A stretch of 6,257 nt of DNA from VRUE01 sp050258095 (GCA_050258095.1 JBLMYD010000076.1:1-6257), one strand, 5' to 3'. Numbered from the stretch's first letter, positions 1 through 6,075 are shown. Numbers and translations are program-made. The notes: a model not told the origin generated them from the sequence alone.

Positions 1-22
1 CCCCCCCCCCCCCCCCCCCCCC
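1..22. other. Homopolymer run of 22 C at window edge
   Basis: The window opens with 22 consecutive C residues, and the first gene ends only 8 nt later. Such a run inside otherwise complex GC-rich sequence at a contig edge is typical of an assembly artefact: two-colour sequencing chemistry reports no signal as G, which reads as poly-C on the other strand. A genuine homopolymer cannot be excluded. Confidence 0.8.
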
Positions 23-30
23 ACGTCGCC

Positions 31-822
31 TCAGCGTTCGACCTGCGAGCCGCCGACGATGGCCTCGGTGCCGTCGTCGCCGAAGACGATCCAGGCCTTG
101 TTGCCGCCGTCGTAGTCGGGCGCCCAGAGCTTCATCGTCGCCGGCCGGCCCCAGACCGTCACGTCCTCGGCGCCGGTCTCCTCTTCGCCGCGCCAGATCC
201 GCACGAACGGGTTGCCCTCGCGCTCGGCGCCGATCGTCGTCGGCTCGCGGTGGCCGGGGTGGACGACCGTCTCCGGCGGCAGCTCCATCAGCCGCATGAC
301 GGAAGCGCGCAGGTCCTCGAAGCCGCTCGCGCCGGGCGCCATCGTGCCGCCGACCGTGCCCTTGAAGAGCACGTCGGCGGTGAAGAGGTCGGTGCCGTTG
401 ACGAGGAAGGCGACGTGGCCTGCCGCGTGCCCGGGCGTCGAGATCGCTTCGATCTCGAGTCCGCCGGTGGTCAGCTTCTCGCCGTCGGCGAGCGTCTGCT
501 CGACCTCCTCGTCCATCTCCGCCGCCGCTTCGGCGTGAGCGACCATCGGCACCCCGCCGAGCCGCTCGCGCGCCTCGGCCAGCCCCGCCAGGTGGTCGTG
601 GTGCGGGTGGGTGACGAGGATGTGCGTGATCTCGATCCCGTCGCGCTCGGCGCGCTCGAGCAGCGGCCCGACGTCGTCGTTGCCGTCGATCAGCACGCCC
701 GTGCCGCCGGCCTCGTCGGCGACGAGGTAGGCGTTGGACAGCCACTGCGGGTGCTCGGTCCGCTCGACGATCACGCCGGGAAGTATTGCGCCCCGGTCCA
801 GGTGCAACGTTTTCGACGCCAT
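31..822 (-). CDS. MBL-fold metallo-hydrolase (glyoxalase II-like)
   Basis: A 263-residue cytoplasmic hydrolase of the metallo-beta-lactamase fold. The motif THPHHDH at residues 71-77 supplies H72, H74, D76 and H77. Further metal ligands are H132 (STPGH), D150 (FTAD) and H191 (HPGHREPTT), so the full di-metal set of the glyoxalase II-like branch is present. The substrate cannot be told: thioester hydrolysis is the commonest role in this branch, but the fold is very versatile. Residues about 212-263 form an extra tail (VTVWGRPATMKLWAPDY onward) beyond the usual ~210-residue core. The ATG at 820-822 is chosen because AAAAGGTG (828-835 on this strand) lies 5 nt upstream and the family core starts soon after. 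The frame stays open far upstream, but that is a shadow of the deacetylase gene. It lies 44 nt downstream of the deacetylase and is probably co-transcribed. No signal peptide is visible. An inverted repeat brackets its start (801-845). Confidence 0.93.
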   Translation of the reverse strand: MASKTLHLDRGAILPGVIVERTEHPQWLSNAYLVADEAGGTGVLIDGNDDVGPLLERAERDGIEITHILVTHPHHDHLAGLAEARERLGGVPMVAHAEAAAEMDEEVEQTLADGEKLTTGGLEIEAISTPGHAAGHVAFLVNGTDLFTADVLFKGTVGGTMAPGASGFEDLRASVMRLMELPPETVVHPGHREPTTIGAEREGNPFVRIWRGEEETGAEDVTVWGRPATMKLWAPDYDGGNKAWIVFGDDGTEAIVGGSQVER

Positions 823-845
823 ATAGGCACCTTTTGCGTTGCACC
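801..845 (-). repeat. Perfect 9-bp inverted repeat enclosing RBS and start of the MBL gene
   Basis: GGTGCAACG at 801-809 and its exact reverse complement CGTTGCACC at 837-845 flank a 27-nt spacer. On the minus-strand transcript the spacer contains AAAAGGTG (828-835) and the ATG (822-820), so the ribosome-binding site and start codon would sit in the loop of a 9-bp stem. It could be a weak translational control hairpin or a protein-binding site. A chance repeat is possible in GC-rich DNA, but its position is suggestive. Confidence 0.5.
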
Positions 846-866
846 GTCGTACGTGGCGCCGCGCCG

Positions 867-1976
867 TCAGCCGTAGGGCCTGTAGAGCATCCGGTCGCCG
901 AGCAGCTCGGTGACCGTCTCGAAGCGGTAGCCGCGGGCGCGCAGGGTGTCGATGATCGACGGCAGCGCGGCGAGCGTGCCGCCGCGCGGTCCGCCGCCGT
1001 CGTGCATGAGGATGATCGAGCCGGCCTGGGCGGCGCCGACGACCCGGCTGTAGACGGCCGCGCTGCCCGGGGTCGACCAGTCGACCGGGTCGACGTCCCA
1101 GGTGATCGTGCGCAGCCCGTCGGCGCCGGCCGCGGCGATCACCGACGAGTCGACCGCGCCGCCGGGCGGGCGGAAGAGGCAGGGCCGGAAGCGGGTGATC
1201 GACTCGATCAGCGACGTGGTCGGCGCGATGCTCGCGTAGCCGGGATATTCGGTGTGGTGCATCGTGTGGTTGCCGATCTCGTCGCCTTCGCGCAGGATCC
1301 GGCGCATCGTCGACTCGCGGCCGGCCATCTCCTGGCCGACCTCGAAGAAGGTGCCGCGGGCGTGCTTGCGGCGCAGGACGTCGAGGAAGCCGGGCGTGTA
1401 TTCGCTCGGCCCGTCGTCGAAGGTGAGGGCGACGGCGCGGCGCCCGCGCGAGCCGTTGGTGACGAGGCCGGCACGGCCGCCCGTGCAGCCGACGGCGCGC
1501 ACCGGGCGCAGGCGGAAGCGGCCGTCCTTCTGCGCCGGAATGCCCTGCACGCAGTCGGCCGCGGTGACGGCGCACTCTCCGAAGTAGCCGAGGACGCGCC
1601 AGCGATAGCGAGCAGGGTCGAGCCCCGCGTCCCCCGGCAGCAGCGAGAGCACGAGCTTGTCCGGGTTCGGGCGCTTGAGCCGAACCGGCAGCATCTGCCG
1701 CGAGACGACCTTGCTCCCGTCCACGAGCGAGAGTCCGACTCGGCGATGGACGTCGTCGCCGCCAAGGCAGATGAGCCGTTGCGCCTGCCGGCCCGCGGCG
1801 CTCATGGTCAAGCAGAGAAAACGGTCGCCGGGGGTCCGAGAGCGGGTGCGCCGCCCGGGGAACGGGTCGAGCCCAGCCAGCGCAACCGGGGTCGAGCTTC
1901 GCACGCTCAAGATCAGGCTGCGGCCGGCCTGCGAAAGCGCGGCGCGCTGCAGTTCCGGATGGGCAGCCCGGGCCAT
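867..1976 (-). CDS. Polysaccharide deacetylase, NodB/CE4 family, with N-terminal beta-rich domain
   Basis: A 369-residue protein from the first available ATG. CE4 enzymes remove N- or O-acetyl groups from polysaccharides such as peptidoglycan, chitin-type polymers or xylan, using a divalent metal. All five NodB motifs are visible: TFDDGP 185-190 (D187 base, D188 metal), HTMHH 237-241 (H237 and H241 metal), RPPGG 269-273, DPVDW 296-300 and LMHD 323-326 (H325). The NodB domain spans about 180-362. Residues about 15-165 form an extra, probably beta-sandwich domain with cysteines C55, C70, C135, C142 and C164, consistent with export. The start is uncertain. In-frame codons upstream of this ATG read IAASRKILCIALGASVLAGA and then GTCPAMARAA, a good Sec signal peptide, but no ATG, GTG or TTG opens it and a TAG lies at 2055-2057. 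The true protein is therefore probably longer at the N-terminus. It lies upstream of the MBL gene and divergent from the peptidoglycan-binding protein gene. Its substrate is unknown; cell wall is the likeliest. Confidence 0.92.
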   Translation of the reverse strand: MARAAHPELQRAALSQAGRSLILSVRSSTPVALAGLDPFPGRRTRSRTPGDRFLCLTMSAAGRQAQRLICLGGDDVHRRVGLSLVDGSKVVSRQMLPVRLKRPNPDKLVLSLLPGDAGLDPARYRWRVLGYFGECAVTAADCVQGIPAQKDGRFRLRPVRAVGCTGGRAGLVTNGSRGRRAVALTFDDGPSEYTPGFLDVLRRKHARGTFFEVGQEMAGRESTMRRILREGDEIGNHTMHHTEYPGYASIAPTTSLIESITRFRPCLFRPPGGAVDSSVIAAAGADGLRTITWDVDPVDWSTPGSAAVYSRVVGAAQAGSIILMHDGGGPRGGTLAALPSIIDTLRARGYRFETVTELLGDRMLYRPYG

Positions 1977-2075
1977 CGCGGGGCAGGTGCCCGCGCCGGC
2001 GAGGACCGAGGCGCCGAGCGCGATGCACAGGATCTTGCGGGAGGCGGCGATGACCTAGATATTGACGGGCGACAT
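1977..2075 (-). other. Signal-peptide-like in-frame extension of the deacetylase, broken by TAG
   Basis: Read in the deacetylase frame, this stretch begins ATG TCG CCC GTC AAT ATC (2075-2058), then TAG (2057-2055), then codons for VIAASRKILCIALGASVLAG and AGTCPA leading straight into the first ATG of the gene. The part after the TAG has a basic RK, a hydrophobic core and an AMA-type cleavage region, as expected of a Sec signal peptide. One sense substitution at the TAG would give a normal start 33 codons upstream. Alternatives are a sequencing error, a rare ATC (2051-2049) or CTG start, or a real nonsense mutation that would keep the enzyme in the cytoplasm. Confidence 0.6.
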
Positions 2076-2093
2076 CCGGTACATCGTCGGAGG
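2052..2093. promoter_or_regulatory. Divergent junction between deacetylase and peptidoglycan-binding protein genes
   Basis: These about 40 bases separate the 5' ends of two divergent genes, so their promoters must overlap each other or the coding regions. TTGACG at 2062-2067 resembles a plus-strand -35 element, but no good -10 lies at the right distance. ACATC occurs twice (2072-2076 and 2081-2085), 9 bp apart. No promoter can be assigned firmly. The arrangement suggests the two sides may be controlled together. Confidence 0.3.
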
Positions 2094-3401
2094 ATGGATT
2101 TCTCGCCAGGCGGCGCAGTGCGAGCTACCGTGATTGAGGTCGACGCGAAGGCCAGACGTACGGCGGTGCCAGGGACCCGCCCGGCCCTCGTCGCGATCTC
2201 GTTGCTCATGGCGCTCCTCGCGTACATGCCAGCCGCTGCCCGCGCGATCACCGGTGGAGCCGGGCAGGCGGAAGTGCCGGAAACGGAAGCGGAAGCGCCG
2301 CCCGCCGCCGCGACTCCCTTCGACCGGCAGGGCATGTGGATCTGGTACGTCGCTCGCTCCGAGGGCGGCAGCATTTCGCGCATCGTCGCCCGCGCCGAGG
2401 AAGCCGGCATCGGCACCGTCTACGTCAAGGCCGGCGACGGCGGCGACTCCTGGAGCCAGTTCAACCCGCGCCTCGTCCGGTCCCTGCACCGGGCCGGGAT
2501 CGACGTCTGCGCCTGGCAGTTCGTCTACGGGCGACGGCCGCGGGCCGAGGCGCGGGTCGGCGCTGCGGCCGTGCGGCGCGGGGCCGACTGCCTGACGATC
2601 GACGCCGAGGGGCAGTACGAGGGCCGCTACGCCGCCGCCGACCGCTACGTGCGCGCGCTTCGCGCCCGCATCGGCGCCGGCTTCCCGCTCTCGCTCGCCG
2701 GCTTCCCCTACGTCGACTACCACCCGTCGTTCCCCTACTCGGTCTTCTTCGGTCCCGGCGGCGCCGGCTTCAACCAGCCGCAGATGTACTGGAAGGCGAT
2801 CGGCACCTCGGTGCGGCGCGTCTTCGAGCACACCTACCTCTACAACCGGATCTGGGGCCATCCGATCTATCCGCTCGGGCAGGCCTACGGCCGGCCCGGC
2901 CGCCGGGCGATCGTCAGCTTCCGCCGCTACGCCGAGAGCTATGGCGGCCTGGCGCCCAGCTGGTGGGACTGGCAGGAGACCAGCCGGCGCACGTGGGGAG
3001 CGCTCGGCGCGCCGATCGACGGCCCGTTCCAGAGCTACAGCGCCGTCGCCTCCCAGCCACTGCTGCACCGCGGCAGCCGCGGCGACATGGTCGTCTGGGC
3101 GCAGGAGCACCTGGACGGGACCGGGCAGGCGCAGCTCCCGATCACCGGCTTCTTCGGCAAGAGGACCGCGGCGGCCGTGCGCGACTTCCAGCTCTCGCGC
3201 GGTCTGCCCGTGGACGGCAGGATCGGCACCGACACCTGGAACGCGCTGCTCCAGGTCAGGCCCGTGCGCCCGCACTGGGCGGCGCGCCGCGCCAGGGCGA
3301 GCAGCGGCGCGGTGGCGAGCAGCTTCGTCCCGGCCGGCCGCCCCGCCTCGGCCTCGCTTCCCGCCAAGTCCTACGAGATAGACCCGGGTCCCGCTCCGTG
3401 A
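2094..3401 (+). CDS. Exported glycoside-hydrolase-like TIM-barrel protein with peptidoglycan-binding domain
   Basis: A 435-residue protein counted from the ATG at 2094. After a long n-region, residues 31-51 (ALVAISLLMALLAYMPAAARA) are a signal peptide with an ARA cleavage site. An acidic/Pro linker (VPETEAEAPP) follows. Residues about 78-305 look like a glycosidase-type (beta/alpha)8 barrel: MWIWYV 81-86, CAWQF 139-143, the acidic pair D170/E172 in LTIDAEGQYEG, LAGFPYVDYH 201-210, PQMYW 229-233 and PSWWDWQ 288-294. Residues 322-387 are a PF01471-type peptidoglycan-binding domain (LLHRGSRGD, ITGFFGKRTAAAVRDFQ, LPVDGRIGTDTWNAL). The tail is disordered. Known families suggest a wall-located glycan hydrolase or binding protein, but catalysis is not proven; D170 and E172 are candidates. 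The start is uncertain: GGAGG abuts the ATG with no spacing, while GTG at 2118 has AGGCGG 4 nt upstream and GTG at 2130 is also possible, giving 427 or 423 residues. The stop overlaps the next gene by 4 nt. Confidence 0.88.
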   Translation: MDFSPGGAVRATVIEVDAKARRTAVPGTRPALVAISLLMALLAYMPAAARAITGGAGQAEVPETEAEAPPAAATPFDRQGMWIWYVARSEGGSISRIVARAEEAGIGTVYVKAGDGGDSWSQFNPRLVRSLHRAGIDVCAWQFVYGRRPRAEARVGAAAVRRGADCLTIDAEGQYEGRYAAADRYVRALRARIGAGFPLSLAGFPYVDYHPSFPYSVFFGPGGAGFNQPQMYWKAIGTSVRRVFEHTYLYNRIWGHPIYPLGQAYGRPGRRAIVSFRRYAESYGGLAPSWWDWQETSRRTWGALGAPIDGPFQSYSAVASQPLLHRGSRGDMVVWAQEHLDGTGQAQLPITGFFGKRTAAAVRDFQLSRGLPVDGRIGTDTWNALLQVRPVRPHWAARRARASSGAVASSFVPAGRPASASLPAKSYEIDPGPAP

Positions 3402-4483
3402 CCCGGCGCCCGGCGGGGGCGCTTGCGGGCATAGCCATGATCCTCCTCCTGGCGTTCCCGGCGGGAGCGGCAGCCGGACGCCTCAAGCCGGCCGTCTCCC
3501 TCGAGGTCGCGCACCCGGCTGTGCCGCTGCGCGACACCGTGTTGGGGAAGGCCGACGCCGCGGCGGCGCAGATCTCGGCCTCAGCGTCGTCGCGGCGCTA
3601 CTCGATCGGCGATGGCAGCGGCGCGACGATCGCCGTCGACATCACCGAAGCCTGCGCTCGCAACTGCCAGGTGGTCGATCCGCAGCGGATCGCCGACTTC
3701 ATCGGCACCTTGATCCACGGCAGCGAGGTCAGCCTGCTGACGGTCCAGCTCGACACCGAATATGAGCTCGGCTTCGACTGCGGGCTGGGCGCGGAGGCCT
3801 GCTACTACGTCGGCGAAGACAAGATCGTGATCGGCGGCTACGAAGAAGTCGGCGACAGCGGCGACCCGCTCGAATACGTGCTCGCGCACGAGTACGGCCA
3901 TCACGTCGCCGCGCACCGCCGGCTGCCGGTGCCGTTCGGCGCCGCCGTCAACTGGGGCACCGAGCGCTGGGCCAGCGTCGAGCACGTCTGTCAGGGGAGG
4001 CGTCGCGGTCGTCTCTTCCCGGGCAACGAGGGCAGCCACTACTTCCAGGACCCGGGCGAGGCGTTTGCCGAGGCCTTCGCCCGCTACCGCTTCCCCGACT
4101 CGCCGATCCGCTGGCAGTGGCTGCCGTCCCTGCGGCCGGGACCGGCCGCCTTCGAAGCGATCCGCGAAGACACGCTCGAGCCCTGGCGGGGGCGCAGCAC
4201 GACGGTGCTGAAGGGGCGCGTGCCGGCCAGGGGGGAGGGCGCAGCCGTCGAGCACCTGCGCACGCCACTCGACGGGACGGTGACCCTGCGCCCCGGCGGT
4301 CGCCGGCACGGCTACGAACTGGCCCTCCGTGGCCGTGCCGGCAGGCTGCTGCGTCGCTTCCGCCCCAACCCCGACCCCCGCCGCCTCGACTACACCGTCT
4401 GCGGCCAGCCCCGCCTGCGTCTCTTCATCCGCTCGACCCGCCCCCACGGCCACCCCTTCCGGCTGCAAATCCAGCGACCCTGA
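3398..4483 (+). CDS. Secreted zinc metallopeptidase-like protein (HEYGH) with C-terminal beta domain
   Basis: A 361-residue protein starting at GTG 3398, which overlaps the previous stop as GTGA, so translation is probably coupled. Residues 1-27 (VTRRPAGALAGIAMILLLAF, then PAGAAAG) are a signal peptide. VLAHEYGHHVAAH at 161-173 carries the HExxH zinc motif (H164, E165, H168). GEAFAEAFA at 220-228 probably supplies the third ligand (E221 or E225), as in gluzincin-type peptidases. Six cysteines (86, 90, 128, 135, 198, 335) suggest disulphides in an exported protein. Residues about 266-361 are beta-rich and resemble a pre-peptidase C-terminal-type domain (LDGTVTLRPGG, YELALRGRAGRLL, LDYTVCGQPRLRLFI), a region often found after the catalytic part of secreted bacterial peptidases. 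The substrate is unknown. Coupling to a wall-binding protein suggests action at the envelope. The frame is open far upstream, but that part is a shadow of the preceding gene and lacks a signal peptide. Confidence 0.85.
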   Translation: MTRRPAGALAGIAMILLLAFPAGAAAGRLKPAVSLEVAHPAVPLRDTVLGKADAAAAQISASASSRRYSIGDGSGATIAVDITEACARNCQVVDPQRIADFIGTLIHGSEVSLLTVQLDTEYELGFDCGLGAEACYYVGEDKIVIGGYEEVGDSGDPLEYVLAHEYGHHVAAHRRLPVPFGAAVNWGTERWASVEHVCQGRRRGRLFPGNEGSHYFQDPGEAFAEAFARYRFPDSPIRWQWLPSLRPGPAAFEAIREDTLEPWRGRSTTVLKGRVPARGEGAAVEHLRTPLDGTVTLRPGGRRHGYELALRGRAGRLLRRFRPNPDPRRLDYTVCGQPRLRLFIRSTRPHGHPFRLQIQRP

Positions 4484-4540
4484 GAGCCGGTGGTCCACGC
4501 TGCGGGTCATGCCGGCGGGGGCGGTCTCCGTGCCGCCTCC

Positions 4541-4546
4541 TATCCT
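4541..4546 (+). promoter_or_regulatory. Possible -10 element (TATCCT) for the micro-ORF and HEPN gene
   Basis: TATCCT fits the actinobacterial TANNNT -10 pattern and lies 8 nt before the ATG at 4555, so the transcript could begin at or next to that ATG. No convincing -35 is seen. It lies between the metallopeptidase stop (4483) and the HEPN start. Confidence 0.3.
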
Positions 4547-4554
4547 CAGGGTGC

Positions 4555-4623
4555 ATGCCCGCCGACCCCGATCGCCGTTCAGATGCCCGCTGGCTCTTGG
4601 GGAGAGAAGGGGGCTGCCGATGA
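4555..4623 (+). CDS. Possible 22-residue leader ORF overlapping the HEPN gene
   Basis: An ATG at 4555 opens a 22-codon frame that begins MPADPDRRSD, ends LGREGGCR, and stops at TGA 4621-4623, overlapping the HEPN start as ATGA. It is short, charged and has no recognised homologue. A TATCCT box 8 nt upstream would make it leaderless. It may couple translation to the HEPN gene, be a decayed end of a lost partner gene, or be chance. The ribosome-binding site of the HEPN gene (4607-4613) lies inside it. Confidence 0.3.
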   Translation: MPADPDRRSDARWLLGREGGCR

Positions 4624-4994
4624 GCCCGCGCTCCGAGGAGTTCATCGAGCAGGCGCGCGATCGTGCCCAGCTAGCTCGCGAGGCTCTCGCGTCCGGCCAT
4701 CGCGAGGGCGCAGTGAGCGCCGCCTACTACTCGATGCTCTATGCCGCTCGGGCTTCGCTTTCCGAGAGCGACGAGCATGCGCGCACGCATCGCGGAACGT
4801 GGAACCTCTTCCGCGAACGCTATGTCGTGACCGATGTCTTCGACGACGCGCTCTTCCAGCTCGCCCAGCAGGTGCAGACCGCCCGTGAGGGCGCGGATTA
4901 CGAAGCTGCGACGCCGAGTGCCGAGGAAGCCCAGAGCTACGTCGACGGGGCCGTCGAGTTCCTCGCCGGGGTCGAGCGGATGCTCGCCGCCTGA
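4620..4994 (+). CDS. HEPN domain-containing protein (UPF0332-like)
   Basis: A 124-residue all-helical protein. SEEFIEQARDRAQLAREALA (5-24), then GAVSAAYYSMLYAARASL (30-47), THRG (56-59), LAQQVQTAREGADYE (81-95) and a C-terminal AEEAQSYVDGAVEFLAGVER helix match the HEPN pattern of small proteins usually paired with a MNT-type nucleotidyltransferase. In such pairs HEPN is a toxin or RNase-like subunit and MNT the antitoxin, or HEPN is a substrate-binding partner. No nucleotidyltransferase gene is seen next to it here. The RNase motif R-x4-6-H is not found at its usual place in the later helices; R20-x6-H27 fits only by spacing and sits in the wrong helix. The ATG at 4620 is chosen because AAGGGGG (4607-4613) lies 6 nt upstream; a GTG at 4551 is in frame but less likely. 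Codon use is less GC-extreme than in the genes to its left. Confidence 0.88.
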   Translation: MSPRSEEFIEQARDRAQLAREALASGHREGAVSAAYYSMLYAARASLSESDEHARTHRGTWNLFRERYVVTDVFDDALFQLAQQVQTAREGADYEAATPSAEEAQSYVDGAVEFLAGVERMLAA

Positions 4995-5000
4995 CCCTGA

Positions 5001-5006
5001 GATAAT
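5001..5006 (+). promoter_or_regulatory. Possible -10 element (GATAAT) for tRNA-Asp
   Basis: GATAAT matches TATAAT at five of six positions and lies about 30 nt before the tRNA, immediately after the HEPN stop. No clear -35 is present 17-18 bp upstream. The leader also holds a 5-bp hairpin, GGGCG (5014-5018) with CGCCC (5024-5028), which has no T-run after it. Confidence 0.35.
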
Positions 5007-5035
5007 CCCCGCCGGGCGCTCGTCGCCCATCCCCT

Positions 5036-5109
<74 letters not shown>

Positions 5110-5159
5110 TTTTCTCTGCAAATTGGCGGTGTCGGTTCAGACCCGTCCCGCGAGTGTCA

Positions 5160-5171
5160 CCGGATATCCGG
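5160..5171. repeat. Perfect 12-bp palindrome CCGGATATCCGG
   Basis: This 12-bp palindrome has no spacer and lies in the 116-bp non-coding gap (5110-5225) between the tRNA and the end of the dehydrogenase gene. It may be a protein-binding site or chance. Nothing else clear is visible in this gap; a weak CCCAC/GTGGG pair (5182-5186, 5213-5217) with a long loop is not a convincing terminator. Confidence 0.4.
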
Positions 5172-5225
5172 ATGTAGGGCTCCCACGCGGCCGGTTGGCG
5201 TTCACAACGTGTGTGGGCGGATCAC

Positions 5226-6068
5226 CTAGTTCCGCATCGCGTAAGCGATTATGCGATCCCCAACGCGATCGGGTAGCAGCCACCGCAGAGCGGCCTGCCC
5301 GCGGGCGTCGAGGCCTACGAGGTAGCGAGTGCGAGGCCGTCGTGCCGTCAGCGCATGCACGATCGCCTCGGCGACCTTTGCGGGCGGAGATGCTCGCTCA
5401 TCTCCCTTCTTGGCCGCCGCGGTGAAGCCGTCGATCGCCTCACCGTAAAGTCGAAGCTGCTCAGGGCTCATGGCGGCTTTCAGCTCACTTGCGGCCGCGT
5501 TTCCCTTGTCTCGCATCGGGGTCTCTATGGCACCGGGCTCGATGATCGAGACCTTCACCCCGAAGGGACGCATCTCTCCCCGCAGCGAGTCGCCGATCGC
5601 CTCAATTGCATGCTTGGAGGCTGAATATGGAGAGAGGTAGGGAAGCGACATGCGTCCGTTGACCGAGCTGACGAAGACGACGCGGCCGCGAGCTGCCCGG
5701 ATCATCGGCAGCAGGGCCTTGGTCACCGCTACCTGGCCGATGACATTCGTCTCCAGCTGGCGGCGCATGTCGCCGATCTCGAGGGTCTCGATTGGACCGC
5801 CGATCGCTATCCCCGCATTGTTGACAAGCCCATCCAGCCCAGCGCTGCCCACCCTCTCACCGACTCGCGCGCCCGCCGCGGCGATCTGCTCGGAGTTGGT
5901 TACGTCAAGTATCAGCGGCTCCAGTCGCTCGGAACCCGCCTTCCGCAATGCCTCACTGTCCGCCTCGCGGCGGACCCCCGCGAACACCTTCCATCCATCG
6001 CTGTCCAATCGCAAGGCAGCCGCGTACCCGATACCGGTTGACGCCCCGGTGACGAGCACCGATTTCAC
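5226..6068 (-). CDS. Short-chain dehydrogenase/reductase, NAD(P)-dependent
   Basis: A 280-residue classical SDR oxidoreductase. From the GTG at 6068-6066, VKSVLVTGASTGIG gives the Rossmann nucleotide-binding motif TGASTGIG at 7-14. R33 after the second strand (FAGVRRE) suggests a preference for NADP(H). D55 (LDV), NNAG 83-86, N108, S134/S135 (FVSSVNG), the catalytic Y148-SAS-K152 and EPGAIETP 177-184 complete the classical set. The C-terminal ~60 residues, which set the substrate pocket, do not identify a substrate; steroid, retinol or other alcohol/ketone types share this outline. An ATG at 6152 is also in frame and would add 28 residues, but these look unlike an SDR N-terminus, and the GTG puts the glycine motif at the usual distance from the start. 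TAGGCT lies 7 nt before the GTG, so the transcript may be leaderless. GC is about 62%, lower than in the envelope genes. Confidence 0.93.
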   Translation of the reverse strand: MKSVLVTGASTGIGYAAALRLDSDGWKVFAGVRREADSEALRKAGSERLEPLILDVTNSEQIAAAGARVGERVGSAGLDGLVNNAGIAIGGPIETLEIGDMRRQLETNVIGQVAVTKALLPMIRAARGRVVFVSSVNGRMSLPYLSPYSASKHAIEAIGDSLRGEMRPFGVKVSIIEPGAIETPMRDKGNAAASELKAAMSPEQLRLYGEAIDGFTAAAKKGDERASPPAKVAEAIVHALTARRPRTRYLVGLDARGQAALRWLLPDRVGDRIIAYAMRN

Positions 6069-6075
6069 CCGGCAG

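Noticed and set aside
31..2028. A single 665-codon minus-strand frame covering both the MBL and deacetylase genes
   Set aside because: The part upstream of 822 is an Arg/Pro-rich out-of-frame shadow of the deacetylase gene, whose NodB motifs lie in another frame. A stop-free frame is expected at this GC content.
786..2093. Upstream part of the plus-strand frame that continues into the peptidoglycan-binding protein
   Set aside because: It is antisense to the deacetylase, shows no domain, and the signal peptide begins only after 2094.
2055..3275. A 406-codon minus-strand open frame opposite the peptidoglycan-binding protein
   Set aside because: Its translation is low-complexity and has no motif, while the plus strand has a signal peptide, a barrel and a binding domain in frame.
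3581..4645. A 354-codon minus-strand open frame opposite the metallopeptidase
   Set aside because: No recognisable domain; the plus strand carries the HEYGH protein with a coupled start.
4679..4702. R20-x6-H27 as the HEPN RNase motif
   Set aside because: The spacing fits the formula, but the residues lie near the first helix rather than in the late helix where the catalytic motif is normally found.
5014..5028. Hairpin GGGCG/CGCCC as a terminator for the HEPN gene
   Set aside because: The stem is only 5 bp and no T-run follows; it lies in the tRNA leader and such stems are common by chance at this GC.
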